NCBI GenBank assembly: GCA_003427395.1
Contig: BFEA01000003.1
Span: 9,511,229-9,549,398, forward strand
Length of the DNA: 38,170 bases
Reading direction: 5' to 3'
Source: Chara braunii
Taxonomy: Eukaryota > Streptophyta > Charophyceae > Charales > Characeae
Part shown: positions 10,477-21,123 of the stretch, piece by piece
Layout of the letters: every line of letters begins with the position of its first letter
How positions within the stretch are numbered: position 1 is the first letter of the stretch
Position numbers and translations under genes: made by a program
Notes under the pieces: generated by a model
What the model was told of the DNA's origin: nothing
Seen by the model: only the letters and a program-made list of their open reading frames with translations
Database searches by the model: none

Positions 10477-10525
<49 letters not shown>
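10437..10525 (+). repeat. Compound microsatellite (GATT)n(GTGA)n(TG)n
   Basis: Four GATT units are followed by GTGA units and then TG to the gap edge at 10525. Long Val/Cys and Thr/His frames across this tract and the gap are artefacts. Confidence 0.95.
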
Positions 10526-11492
10526 NNNNNNNNNNNNNNNNNNNNNNNNNNNNNNNNNNNNNNNNNNNNNNNNNNNNNNNNNNNNNNNNNNNNNNNNNNN
10601 NNNNNNNNNNNNNNNNNNNNNNNNNNNNNNNNNNNNNNNNNNNNNNNNNNNNNNNNNNNNNNNNNNNNNNNNNNNNNNNNNNNNNNNNNNNNNNNNNNNN
10701 NNNNNNNNNNNNNNNNNNNNNNNNNNNNNNNNNNNNNNNNNNNNNNNNNNNNNNNNNNNNNNNNNNNNNNNNNNNNNNNNNNNNNNNNNNNNNNNNNNNN
10801 NNNNNNNNNNNNNNNNNNNNNNNNNNNNNNNNNNNNNNNNNNNNNNNNNNNNNNNNNNNNNNNNNNNNNNNNNNNNNNNNNNNNNNNNNNNNNNNNNNNN
10901 NNNNNNNNNNNNNNNNNNNNNNNNNNNNNNNNNNNNNNNNNNNNNNNNNNNNNNNNNNNNNNNNNNNNNNNNNNNNNNNNNNNNNNNNNNNNNNNNNNNN
11001 NNNNNNNNNNNNNNNNNNNNNNNNNNNNNNNNNNNNNNNNNNNNNNNNNNNNNNNNNNNNNNNNNNNNNNNNNNNNNNNNNNNNNNNNNNNNNNNNNNNN
11101 NNNNNNNNNNNNNNNNNNNNNNNNNNNNNNNNNNNNNNNNNNNNNNNNNNNNNNNNNNNNNNNNNNNNNNNNNNNNNNNNNNNNNNNNNNNNNNNNNNNN
11201 NNNNNNNNNNNNNNNNNNNNNNNNNNNNNNNNNNNNNNNNNNNNNNNNNNNNNNNNNNNNNNNNNNNNNNNNNNNNNNNNNNNNNNNNNNNNNNNNNNNN
11301 NNNNNNNNNNNNNNNNNNNNNNNNNNNNNNNNNNNNNNNNNNNNNNNNNNNNNNNNNNNNNNNNNNNNNNNNNNNNNNNNNNNNNNNNNNNNNNNNNNNN
11401 NNNNNNNNNNNNNNNNNNNNNNNNNNNNNNNNNNNNNNNNNNNNNNNNNNNNNNNNNNNNNNNNNNNNNNNNNNNNNNNNNNNNNNNNNNNN
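10526..11492. other. Assembly gap, 967 N
   Basis: The N run begins in the TG microsatellite and ends inside the right half of the TIR transposon. Real length and content are unknown. Confidence 0.99.
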
Positions 11493-12250
11493 GGGATGCG
11501 CCGCCACGTGGCGTATCTTGAATTTCGAAAGTTGCTCCCCTGCGGCCGCCACGTGGCTTCAAAGCCGCGCGTCCGCTTGGACACGTCCGCGGGGTCGGCG
11601 GACTGGCCGCGTCCGCGGATTCGGCCGCGGATGGCCGCCGCCGAGGGGGATTCATAGCCTTCTTTTATGGTACTCAAATCATTAGAGTTACGCGCGGTGG
11701 GCGGATGACGACCCTGGTTTTCGACAATGATGAGTTTGCGCGATTGGACGTATTGGAGACCCAGGTGCATAGCGAACGACAGATTTACTATGGTTAGATG
11801 CAGCTTTCTGAAAATCTTACTCGGATTTCGGAAAACGCCTCGCATAGACTAATCCCGTCGAGGGAGCCATACGATAATGGCGTCGTGAGTTAATCTCAAA
11901 CCAAAAACAAAAACACTCTATTTAGATACGGTCACCGGATGGATAGTATTCAGACTACCCCAATGATTTAACTATCACGCCTTGGCATTGAGGGGTAAAT
12001 ATATAGGAAAGAAAAAGTAAATAAACACTCCTCATCAGACAGAAATCAACATTTCTAACTAGTATGAACAGTTTTCAAGTTGCATTTTACAAGGTAACCT
12101 TAACCCTGAATTCAGAAGGATCTGACTATGGGCTTTGGCTTAAAGGATTGAAAAAACTCTTCTCCGATAAAATAACTCTATGTATTGACCATATCAACGA
12201 CGAGGAGGAAAACACAATGGCATAATCTTTTCATTAGACCAAACTAATTA

Positions 12251-12409
12251 TATTTAACATTGTGCTATGTTTTCATAGCTATGATTGTTGGGGTAATTGA
12301 TTGAAAGATCGACTTTGTATGTATGTATTGCTTTAAGCGTGTATGAGTTCGCCTGGATAAGTTATACATACATATATGGTATGTATGGGACTAGGGGTGA
12401 ATTATGGTT
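12251..12409. other. AT-rich spacer between Z1 and the LTR end
   Basis: No gene. ATGTATGT-type simple sequence is present. Z2 lacks this stretch and joins the LTR end directly at about 26530. Y2 has loosely similar sequence before its LTR end. Confidence 0.4.
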
Positions 12410-12890
12410 TCACGCGTAATAGAAACCGCCCTAGTCGACCGGCGTACGCTTTATCCTTAGGAGATCAACGCCCTAAGTGACGAACGACGTTCACGTTCAC
12501 CATACGTTTTAATCGCGTGTGCCTATACTACAATGAACGAGCAAACGCCCTCGACTGACTCACCTCTGCGATTGTAAGTTAAAGCTTTCGTATGTGGGTC
12601 AGTAGCTCGGTGGGGATACGCCCCTAAGGGTGGTGACAACCCCTTAGGGAAGAAAATTTATGCGCCGCTGGAACCTATCCTGTTGTAGTAGACCGTGCAA
12701 TGTATAGTTGGTGCACCCGGCTAGAGCGACAAAGGGACGTCGCAACCGCGGCCGTCTCGGCGGTTCGTGGAATGTTTTGCGTCGTTCCCAAGTTGTCTTT
12801 ACTTTATGTTAATTTTCAAACTCCTTCGTGACACGACCGGGAGGGTTCCCGCCTCTACGTGAGAAAAGGCGGGGGCCGATGCGCTCGGCA
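12410..12890 (+). repeat. 3' end of the 5' LTR of the gypsy element
   Basis: It matches 26530-26849 (+), 34307-34800 (-) and, more distantly, the X terminal repeats. It ends GATGCGCTCGGCA, so it has the canonical terminal CA, and the primer binding site follows after two bases. That position identifies it as an LTR terminus. The LTR start is not defined, because homology with the 3' copy continues back through Z1 to 9230. Confidence 0.7.
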
Positions 12891-12892
12891 GG

Positions 12893-12910
12893 TGACACCG
12901 TTGCCGGGGA
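12893..12910 (+). other. Primer binding site, tRNA-Asp type
   Basis: TGACACCGTTGCCGGGGA matches the complement of the 3' end of plant tRNA-Asp(GTC), TGGCGCCGTTGCCGGGGA, at 16 of 18 positions. Both differences are G to A. It sits 2 bp after the LTR CA and about 190 bp before the gag start, as expected for minus-strand priming. Confidence 0.8.
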
Positions 12911-12951
12911 TAACGACATCTTACCGTTGTCCCTGGTGGAACGACATTCGG

Positions 12952-13004
12952 GTAAGAAAATATTAAGAAATTGTAATCTAAGGTTGTTTTTGTTTTGTTT
13001 GCAG
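12952..13004 (+). other. Possible 53-bp intron in the gag leader
   Basis: A GTAAGA donor, an AT-rich interior and a TTTTGTTTGCAG acceptor lie in the leader between primer site and gag start. Splicing is inferred from the sites only. Confidence 0.3.
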
Positions 13005-13097
13005 ATGAAAAACCAGAAAAACTTTACAGGGATGAAAAACAAGGAATAGTTAATTGAAATATGAATGTGTGATGTTATTGTTCTTGTGCTCCTCAAG

Positions 13098-14164
13098 ATG
13101 GCTGCCGGAAATGACGATGAAAGGAGGAATGGTATCAGAGAGTTGGCCAGGGCAATTCAAGAATCAACCACTCAAAGGGATCAACTTCCAAAAGCAGAAG
13201 TGTCTTTGTTCGATGGCAACAACGTCTCAGGTTGGGTCGAGAAGTTCGAGCAGTTAGCAAGCTGTCGAGAATTGATTGATGTAGAAATGTTGCAAAAAGT
13301 AAAATAATACTGCAAGGTAGAATATAAGGAGGAATTGATGGCCTTGGTAAATGAATCGAAAGATTGGGCTGAGTTTAAGGAAAAATTGTTGGATAAATAT
13401 CAACTGGGATATCAGTTGTTGGATTTAGCTGATCTCCGGAAAGTCGTCCGGCGGAAGTTTGGATCGTCTAAGCAATTCCTCACTGAATTTGAGCGAGTTG
13501 CTCGGTTGATACATGATCTGCCTGATAAGGACAAATGCCTTATCTTTCTGGATAACTTTTCGAGGGTTGAGCAGAGGAAATTAATGAAAGACATACATGG
13601 GCGATATGATTGGCCAAAATTAAAATCCAATCTCCTAGCAGGGAGTTTCGATCAAATGTTTTATTTGTTGCTGAAACGGCGAAAAGAAGATCGTGAAAAT
13701 GAGGATATTGGGAAAGACAAGGATCATGAAGTTTTAAGACTCTGTCGAATATGAAAGAAATGATGACAGACATGCGCGCAAAGCGTCTAAAGTTTGAGAT
13801 TATGATGGTTAAGGCAAAGGGAGGTAAGAGAAAAGGGAAGGAAGTTGTTGTTGCAAGCAGCAGTGAAAGCGAGAGCGAGGGAGACGAACCCCCTAAGAAA
13901 CCGGCGAAAACCGAAAGAAAGACTTTGAATCAAATTCGAGGGGGTCAGGGAACCACCCAGAAACAAGGAAAGAATGGTGGGAATGACGGGAACGACAAAA
14001 ACATTCAAGCACAGCCTGAGCAGTCCCAACCCAGCCCAAGTCAGCAACAAGTTGGAGGAGGTCGTGGGAAGGGACGAGGGAATTTTGGGGGACACGGTAA
14101 TTGGGATAAGGATCTTACATGTAAGTATTACATCCAAAAGGGGCACGTTATGCAATTTTGTTAA
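13098..14164 (+). pseudogene. gag: capsid and nucleocapsid region, broken
   Basis: The ATG at 13098 (context AAGATGGCT) fits a Gag N-terminus. A TAA at 13305-13307 interrupts it, but the same frame resumes and runs to 13754. A shift near 13735-13750 then moves it to the frame ending at 14164. The capsid-like part has the retrotransposon-Gag pattern (WAEFKEKLLDKYQLG, then a helix-rich stretch). It is followed by a Lys-rich coiled segment, an acidic serine tract, a Gly/Gln-rich linker and a zinc-knuckle remnant at about 14119-14161. The knuckle should be C-X2-C-X4-H-X4-C, but a Tyr replaces the second Cys. Gag would package the RNA and form the particle. Confidence 0.8.
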
Positions 14165-14962
14165 ATCCTCGTCAAAGACGAGCAGACAAAATCGTATATA
14201 CTACCATTCGTGGAGAAGTCTTCGATTTTGAAGGAAATCTTATCGATCCGGACATCGAGGGGAGTATAAGAAAGGAAGCTTTCCGGCGAATGAGGAAGAG
14301 TTTGCAGGCCACCTTCAGGGTGGCATCGCCAGAAGAAGAAGAGATCTTCCGAATGGAAGAAGCATTTCAATTTTTACAGATTCAATTTGATGATTCATGG
14401 GTGGAACTGGGGGAACTAACGGAACAAGGAAAAATGTCCATTCAGTGGGTACAAAAGATAACCGAGAAGATGAGGAAATGCCGAGATGGGTTGTCCAGTT
14501 GTGTCTCGACATGGATGAGAAATTGTCAGATTTACCTAATGTATGTCTATTTGGAGGATGGGATAAACATGATAATACTTCTCCAGTTCCACCTGAATCG
14601 CCATCCGGTCACATGTCCATGGTTTCTAATTTGATGTCTCGTCCTGTACTCAAGCGAGCGGCTCCGACGACATTACCACAGGTGCGTGGAACTCGAAAAG
14701 CCTTGAGCAAGAAAACGGCAACAACCGAAGGTACGTTGAAGGAACCGGTGGAAGAAGTCCTTATTCCGGATGATGAGGAAAGTGATTCAGACAAAGAGGA
14801 TAAGAGATTGCATGTTGAAGATGAACGACAAGCATGACAGTGCGCTTCTGAACGTGACACTGAGAAAGGAAAGGAGGCAGTCGAGGAGGAGGAACCTCGA
14901 CGTAAGAAGAATATCTACACAATCCCTATTAAAAAAGGGATTGACATTGAACAGATTGTTGA
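14165..14962 (+). pseudogene. gag-pol linker region, frameshifted
   Basis: The frame from about 14165 continues the nucleocapsid (VYTTIRGEVFDFEGN) with charged helical sequence. It gives way between about 14420 and 14460 to the frame ending at 14837, rich in Pro/Ser and acidic residues. After a stop, a related frame with KKNIYTIPIKKGIDIEQIV leads towards the protease. No enzymatic motif is present. It resembles the low-complexity spacer many gypsy polyproteins have before the protease. Confidence 0.6.
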
Positions 14963-15760
14963 TTGCATTTGGAAAGTCAGCGTGACTTGGTCACACTGAA
15001 GGAATTTCTGGCAGCATCTCCTAAAATCCGCGACGAGCTCAAGCAGCGATTGGAGCGGAGAAAGATAATGACTGTCAAATTTGGGGATATCATTCCTCCA
15101 GAGGCCAATTGGGCACCTGCAGGAACCAAAATGGATTGGCGATGTGTTGCCACTGGTCTCCTAAAAGTGCACGTTGGACAAGGTGAGTTTTCTGCCCTGA
15201 TTGATAATGGTGCAGAAATGAACATCATTCGAGAGAGAGAAGCGATGGAGACAGGAATCCGGGTCAATCGATCTGACACTGGATTCCTTATAGGTGCAAG
15301 TGGATCCACTCCTTTTTGTGGCACGGTCAGTGACGTCATGGTCACAGTGGGGAAGGTGAAAACTCGCTCCTTTTATGTTTTACCCCGAGTTGAACATGAA
15401 GTTTTGTTGGGGAGACCATTTTTTTGCAAGACCGAGAGTTTGATTATTAATAAGCATGATGGCTCAATGTTTGTCGCATTGTGTAACCCTGTCTGTGGGT
15501 ATTACGAGATGACAAAATGCGAAAACACTGGGCCTGAAAATTCAAGGAACCGGCTTAATCCCGGATCTTACTCTTTCCCTGGATCTGAGAGACTTAGGAG
15601 GGAGAAAAAGTCATTTGATGGTTATGAAAAACCGATAGAGTTTTCTATTACACTGCCGAACATATCACAGACAATAAAATTTCTTTTGACAGAATCCTCG
15701 GTTGATCCTGGACTGGTACATGCATTAACCGATGTGATATTTGATGTGGGAAGTGCGTGA
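14963..15760 (+). pseudogene. pol: retropepsin-like aspartic protease
   Basis: The 265-codon open segment contains the active-site motif LIDNGAE (Asp codon 15203-15205; Asn in place of the usual Ser/Thr, a known variant in gypsy proteases) and the closing LLGRPFF motif at about 15404-15420. The spacing fits a retropepsin monomer of about 100 residues, which acts as a homodimer to cut the polyprotein. Basic sequence follows as a spacer to RT. The segment itself is open, but shifts separate it from gag and RT. Confidence 0.8.
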
Positions 15761-16699
15761 AACATGACTTTAACGTATCGATTGGATGCACCTCAATAGG
15801 CAAGTACGCTGGTTACGCCTGCATCGAGTCAGGGTCCTTTTTTAGAGGACGGAAACTTGTCACGGGATTGAAACGCAAGCATAAGAAAGTAGGAGTGAAA
15901 GCGCAGCCTGTGCCTGTCTTAATCACTCAGGACCAAGAAGTTTATTACAAAGAAGTAAGAGAGTGGATCAAGACAATGAACATGAAAGCGGAAGAGGGGC
16001 TTTGTCGATTGACAGATGATAGAAACTGACTTCCTCGTTCAAACTCTAAAGGATATACATATGGCGTATGCCTTTGACAACAGAGAGCGAGGAAGGTTAG
16101 ATGTTGATATGATTCCAGTGATCAGAATACATACGGTACCACATGAGCCATGAAATATAAGAGGTCCGTGATATCCCAATCCAGACGATCATCAACATGT
16201 GATTGAGTATCTGGATGAGAAAATTCAGACGAAGGTGGCAGATTATTCTTATGGTCCGTATGCATCTCCTTGGTTCTGTTCTATCAAACCAAACGGCGTC
16301 CTCAGATGGGTCCAGGACCTGCAAAGGTTGAATGCAGTGACTGTTCGAGATGCGAGTGGACTTCCACATGCAGATCAACTGTCGGAGTCTTGCGCAAGCA
16401 GATCCATCATAACATTGATTGACTTCAAGTTGTATTCCGGTTATGATCAATTCCCCTTGTATACCAAGGATAGACCCATGACGGCAATGCATACGCCTAG
16501 GGGATTGATTCACATGTGCTCAGCACCTCAAGGATGGATGAATGTCGTCGCCATTGTACAACGATATATGATGAGGGTCATGCAGCCACTCTGTCCGGAC
16601 GTAACCTCACCATATATCGACGACTTGGCTATTCCAGGACCTCGCGTAAAAGATGAGAAGAGGATGTTACCAGGCATTCGCAACTTCGTGATGTGGTGA
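15757..16699 (+). pseudogene. pol: reverse transcriptase, broken
   Basis: The N-terminal part (15757-16029) ends in a stop. About 16030-16198 needs a frame change and carries a further stop. The palm domain is open at 16199-16699: ASPWFCSIKPNG, then LIDFKLYSGYDQF with the first catalytic Asp at 16421-16423, then the YIDD box at 16613-16624. All three catalytic aspartates survive. The frame breaks again at about 16680-16699, just before the thumb. The enzyme would copy element RNA into cDNA, primed at the tRNA-Asp site. Confidence 0.85.
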
Positions 16700-17450
16700 A
16701 GGTCCTGCGAAAGCTGAAAGAGTACAACCTCACAGCTAGCGGTGTCAAATCGAGACACTGCATGCGCGAGGCGACAATTTTGAGATTTTTATGCGATACG
16801 AAAGGTCGTCGGCCAGATACAAAGAAGACGAACAAAATTTTGGAATGACCAACTCCTTTCAAATCCATCACTGATGTACGAAGCTTCCTTGGGACCTGTG
16901 GGTTTTAGCGTACCTTTATCCGGAGGTTTGCAGCAAGGGTAGAACACTTGAGGAAATTGGTACGCAAAAACCAAGATTGGGAATGGGGACCCAGCTAACA
17001 GGCAGCAGTAGACGACATGAAGGCTGCATTTCGAGAAGGCGGAATGATTCGCGGCGTTCCTTACTTCTATAACGATCTAAATCGACCCTTCATCATGGAG
17101 ACAGACGCATGACCTACCGCTTTGGTTGGTGTTCTGATCCAAAAAGATGAAGAGGGACAAGAACGACCGTTGAGATTTGAAAGTCGGACCTTGAATACTA
17201 ACAAGCATAATTATTCCTAATTCAGAAACTATGTATTTGGAAGACGTTTTGTTATGCGAGTGGATCCGATGACTCTGGCTCAATCATTGAGGAATCACTC
17301 TCCTCCGAATCCGACTGTCGCTCTATGGCTAACGTATATATGGATGTTTGATTTTGAAATCGGGCGTATCTCTGGTACTCAAAACCGGGCTGATGGACTG
17401 AGTCGAATTGAATGGGATTCATCCAAGGACCAGGCGAGGACTCAATCCCT
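16700..17450 (+). pseudogene. pol: RT thumb and RNase H, badly decayed
   Basis: In a second frame the sequence reads as connection domain (TDVRSFLGTCGF, with several stops), then RNase H-like sequence with FIMETDA (about 17091-17111) followed at once by a TGA. Next come GVLIQ and the LRFESRTLN motif. The stretch between NYS and GRRFVMRVDP is shorter than in related elements, which suggests a deletion near 17220. The following GRISGTQNRADGLSRI is the conserved end of this domain. Confidence 0.75.
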
Positions 17451-17873
17451 GTGGACAACTTCTTGGATAAAGAGGAACATCGGCTAAGTATTAACTTTGT
17501 TAACTACTTGGAAAATGTTTCTTCTCGATCTGGTAAATTTATTTGGAATGCACCTAATTTTTATCAGGTACGTTCTGAACTTCTGATGGATGAAATTTTT
17601 GTTGAAGAAGATCCATGGGGGGAGAGAACTGCAGAACAAATGATGAGTTTATCACTGTCCGACTCAGTCAGCATTACTGACGAATCCTTGACAATCGAGG
17701 GCGGTCACGAGCAAGTTGATAAAGCCTCTAGAACTTGTGGAGGTTTGTTATTTCTCGTGAACTCCTTGATTCAGGAAGATCGTCTTAAAATGATGCCATA
17801 AGAAGGAGGAAGCAGTGAGATCAGGGAAACCTCTCGTAAAAGTGAGTATGATGGAATCTATCAGAAGATTGAA
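17412..17873 (+). pseudogene. pol: spacer between RNase H and integrase
   Basis: An open frame of 129 codons overlaps the RNase H end in another frame, so a shift lies near 17420-17450. It is acidic and Ser-rich, with no known catalytic motif. It ends at 17801, and a short gap with a further frame change leads into integrase. Confidence 0.6.
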
Positions 17874-18590
17874 TTGAGGTTGAATGAGGAAATTGATGAA
17901 GGTGAGGTGGATCCAGAAATTCGCTTGAAAAGTAAGGATTTTGTTGTCAGGTATGGTCATCTCTTCAAGAAATCAGACAATGGCGTTCCAAGGAGAGTGG
18001 TATGTGGATTAACAATACAGCTTGACGTGATTGCCGCTCTGCCTGATGGAGTTGCAGGCGGTCACAGATCAGCACGAGTCACTTTACGGAAGATTCAACA
18101 TCTTTACTTATGGGATGGGATGAGAAAAATGATTGTTAATTTTCGTAACTCTTGCGTCCTTTGTCAGAAGCGTTCGAATCTTCGGTATATTGAACCACTT
18201 ACTCCTCGATACGTGACTGAGCCAAATGCTATACTCCATCTCGATTTGTTGGTAATGCCACGAGAGATTAATGGATACAGGTATATTTTTAATGTCAGGG
18301 ATAACTTAACCGGCTTCATCGATGGATGTGCAATCCGTGAACGAACTGGGAAAATGCCGACAGAATGTATTGAGGAATTTTATCTTCGATATCTGTTCAT
18401 CCGCGAATTCGTGACGGATCGAGGCGGGGAATTTCGTGCAGAAGACGTACAAGCTGTTTTGAAAAAGATCGGTGTAAATTACGGTTACACCACCAAAGCT
18501 CATCCACATGCTAATGCTCCAGTTGAACGAGGACACGCTACTATGACCAACTTATTGACAAAATGGTGTGCGGGTAATCCGTCCAGATGA
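17874..18590 (+). pseudogene. pol: integrase zinc-binding and catalytic core
   Basis: The 238-codon open segment has the HHCC-type region (GGHRS, then SCVLCQKR), but the expected first His is a Pro (codon 18042-18044). The core shows the D,D-35-E triad: Asp 18243-18245 (HLDLL), Asp 18417-18419 (TDRGGEF) and Glu 18525-18527 (PVERGH), with exactly 35 residues between the second Asp and the Glu. The role would be to insert the cDNA into host DNA. A TGA at the end separates it from the C-terminal domain. Confidence 0.85.
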
Positions 18591-19153
18591 CCTGTTTATC
18601 TGAGGGCAGCAATGTTCATGAAAAACATTACTTTCAAGCGAACGATTGAGTACGCTCCTGTGACTTTATGGTTCGGTCGACATACAATATTCCCAATCGA
18701 AAGTTTTCTGACTGCCTGGCAGAAGCAGGATATGAAGATAAACCTTTCCACAAAAGAATTACTTGACCTCAGGGCAAGACAAATAATGATCACAGAGGAG
18801 AAGATTGAGGAGGTTGATGCCTCGACTGCAGAGAGCAGGCAGGCAGATAAGGACACATGGGATAATCAGCCTCGAGTTCGTAAAGAGCCTCTAAAAATTG
18901 GCGATATCGTTCTCCTCTATGATTCATCTCTGGAAAAGCAATGATCAAGTTGGATAGTCGATGGTTGAGACCGTATTGTATTATAAAAAAGACGGATCAT
19001 GGAGCGTACGAGATCGAGGAAATGGATGAGGCACGTGGTCGGAATCGGGTTTCTGGATTCATTTACGGAAGTTCATTCAGAGGGAATGAGAACAATGATT
19101 GTTTTATTTTTAGTATTTCTATAAATTATAGCAATTCTGATTTTTTAATGTGA
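18591..19153 (+). pseudogene. pol: integrase C-terminal tail
   Basis: Two frames are needed. The first (about 18600-18944) has the YAPVTLWFGRH and PLKIGDIVLLYD motifs of gypsy integrase tails. A shift near 18940 leads to the second (LDSRWLRPYCIIKKTDHGAYEI), the usual GPY/F-like ending. No chromodomain is visible. The coding relic ends by 19153. Confidence 0.75.
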
Positions 19154-20103
19154 AAAACAACACGGAAGCATAACTTAGGATGTGATTTCTTTTTGTTTAG
19201 AGGTATTTTTTATCATTGTGCAATTGTAAATATTTATTGTGAATTTTCTTATGATCCGGTAATAAACTATTGTGATAAGAGTGGTGACAACTTTTAAATT
19301 TTCAAATGTGTCTTTTTTCCTGTGTGTAATTGTGAATACTTTTTATGTATGACTGGGTCTATATGAATGACTATGTATGTGAACGAATGAGAATGTTTGG
19401 CATGAAGATACTCCATCTCATATCCTGTTGAGACAAAATTTTTGAAAGATGTGAGCTCTGTAGGTGGTAATGAGGCCCGTGCCGGAACTTTGTTCCAGGT
19501 CCATAACGGGATGTTGTCATCTCCCTTGTGGAAGGGGGTGGTTACATTACTATTGAAAGGGAGGAAGGTTTTGCGATTTATCAGGGCGCCGTCAGTAGAG
19601 TAGACGACCACGATTTACTGCGAGGGTAGGGTTGGTCTCCTAACTTTGAAGTAGACAGGGTCGTCTTGTCCTCATAACTAAGGTCTGACCAACCTCTGGC
19701 TGTGTGGAAGAAGGTTGTCCTACCCTATTGGCAGCAGAATGATAAGATTGTGAGACTGGAATCGGAGGAAAAGTGGTGAGACCCGAATCTTAAGCGGGGC
19801 TTGATGTCGGGATGTTGTCCTTTAAAGGATTACACCACTCCTCGATGCTAATCACATTAGAGTCAGAATGGTCTTATATGGTATGCTATTGAGTATCAAA
19901 AGGATGAGCTCACTCTGTTGGATGAATGGAAGGAAGATGTGGATGAATGGTTTCTCTCATAAATGGTTAAAATCCAGGAGATTGATACATTTTGAAAGAC
20001 CTATCGGGGGTTTATCCTGACTCATTTGGGGAAATAGGTTAAACGCAAGTTTTCTGTGAATAAAAAGGAAATACTTGAGGTCTTTGTTTTGATGTTTTCC
20101 CTG
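19154..20103. other. Non-coding 3' region of the gypsy element
   Basis: No gene. An AT-rich stretch (19154-19380) is followed by moderately structured sequence with repeated GGGATGTTGTC motifs (about 19509 and 19810). All frames are short. It probably lies between pol and the 3' LTR. Confidence 0.5.
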
Positions 20104-20165
20104 ACTGTAGTATAATGTGAGTATCCTGGTGTATATGGGAGGCCCAGGTTAAATTCCTGGCGGCG
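20104..20165 (+). repeat. tRNA-Asp-like relic
   Basis: TGTAGTATAATG (20106-20117) matches the D-arm start of plant tRNA-Asp with small changes. Downstream lies a perfect T-arm hairpin: CCAGG (20144-20148), loop TTAAATT, CCTGG (20156-20160). The anticodon arm is decayed. It could be a tRNA pseudogene or a SINE head. Confidence 0.45.
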
Positions 20166-20179
20166 TTGTGTACATCGAG

Positions 20180-20240
20180 GTGTTATGAAGAGCATCCCTG
20201 TAAACTCAAGAGACCCGGGTTAGATTCTAAGCAGTTAAGG
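20180..20240 (+). repeat. Second, weaker tRNA-like relic
   Basis: GAAGAGCATCCC resembles a D-arm, and GACCCGGGTTAGATTC (about 20210-20225) resembles a T-arm with a changed loop. The T-stem is poor. It follows directly on the tRNA-Asp-like relic. Confidence 0.3.
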
Positions 20241-21123
20241 GAATTCCCCAAGTGAATAATAATAGTAGTATCAGTTGATTAAATTATGTTGGATCTAGCT
20301 AGAGGGCTTCCAATACCATTATGAGAGGCAAAAGTTTGAGTGGCCGCCAGTGGGATGATGCTGGAACAATCCAGAAAGAAGTTCACATAAATTAAATGCA
20401 TCATGTCAACAGTTTGACCAAATATTTTTGATAAAATGGGGGGGTTGTCTGCCAGGACTTTCTTGGCAAACACATGCGATATGATGGTATTGGATAAAAA
20501 TGAATGACGTGGAAATCCTTCAATGCGGCCTAGGAATGTTGTCGGGACAGAAATCGTGACAAAGGTATCTGCCCCGTATTTTCAATGTCGGACGATGTCT
20601 GAATTCTGATGTAAGTTTTGAAAGGTTTAGTCTGATGAAATAGAAATACTGCTGGAATGTTCCGACTCGTTCGCGATTTGAATGAAATTTAGAATTTTAT
20701 GCAGTCGTCTATCTGCCGACAGATGTAACGGCAAGGGTAGACAGTGTAACTAGGCGCCCTTACATTAAAACGAGGCCAGAGAGAGAGACGACGATGAAAA
20801 CACTAAAATAAAATATTGTTTTGACTAAAATTTGGTCGTGCGACTGTTAAGCCGCGTGATTCAGGACTAGAAAGACCAAAAACTAGTCATGTCAGGGGCA
20901 CGGCAACGATAAGAAGGGCTAACACGGCTAAAGTGTCGTGTCACTTCAAAGAGGACGTACCGTCAAGGGCCCGAGGGTCAATCCACAGTCAAAAGGGGTG
21001 GATTGCCTGGCCTATTGAGCCAAACCCAGCGGCCGCATGACGGTGGGCCTGCCCTTGGAGGAGATAGGCAAACTTTGTTAGCCTAGCCCAGACAGCAGGC
21101 GGCCTACTGGGCCGCAACCCTTC
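20241..21123. other. No gene seen
   Basis: A mixed non-coding stretch contains short inverted repeats, for example around 20710-20750 and CGACACTTTAGCC-like sequence near 20925. The only frame of note (20279-20473, -) has no domain. It is probably the distal 3' untranslated part of the gypsy element. Confidence 0.4.

Larger units (their letters stand above)
9991..11655. mobile_element. GC-ended TIR DNA transposon, non-autonomous or gapped
   Basis: The homologous Z2 copy lacks this block (its intact site is at about 25990-26005), which defines the insertion. Ends are imperfect inverted repeats (ATGAAACACCC and ...GGGGGATTCAT). Both sub-terminal regions are rich in TCCGCGG-type motifs, including a 20-bp perfect palindrome at 9999-10018. 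The interior is strongly AT-rich (10080-10440), then becomes a microsatellite and an N gap. The flanks GCCCCCTTTCT and GCCTTCTTTTAT look like a diverged target duplication of about 9-11 bp. Such ends and duplication suggest a MULE- or hAT-like element. No transposase is visible, though 967 bases are unread. Confidence 0.6.
9230..12250 (+). pseudogene. Z1: unrecognised decayed coding repeat, split by a transposon
   Basis: The segment starting GTCAAGGGTTGG (9230) matches 25250-26525 (Z2) at high identity. Part 1 (to 9539) is an open frame of about 103 codons. Part 2 (about 9564-9990) is open apart from two stops. Part 3 (11656-about 11880) continues the part 2 frame once the 9991-11655 insertion is skipped, as Z2 shows by reading straight across that junction. 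About 12000-12250 is AT-rich and non-coding but also shared. I recognise no domain. Z lies just upstream of an LTR end in both copies, so it may belong inside the LTR. Confidence 0.55.

Noticed and set aside
10321-11845. Long open frames of 346-489 codons across 10526-11492
   Set aside because: They exist only because the N gap contains no stops; the ends are microsatellite translation.
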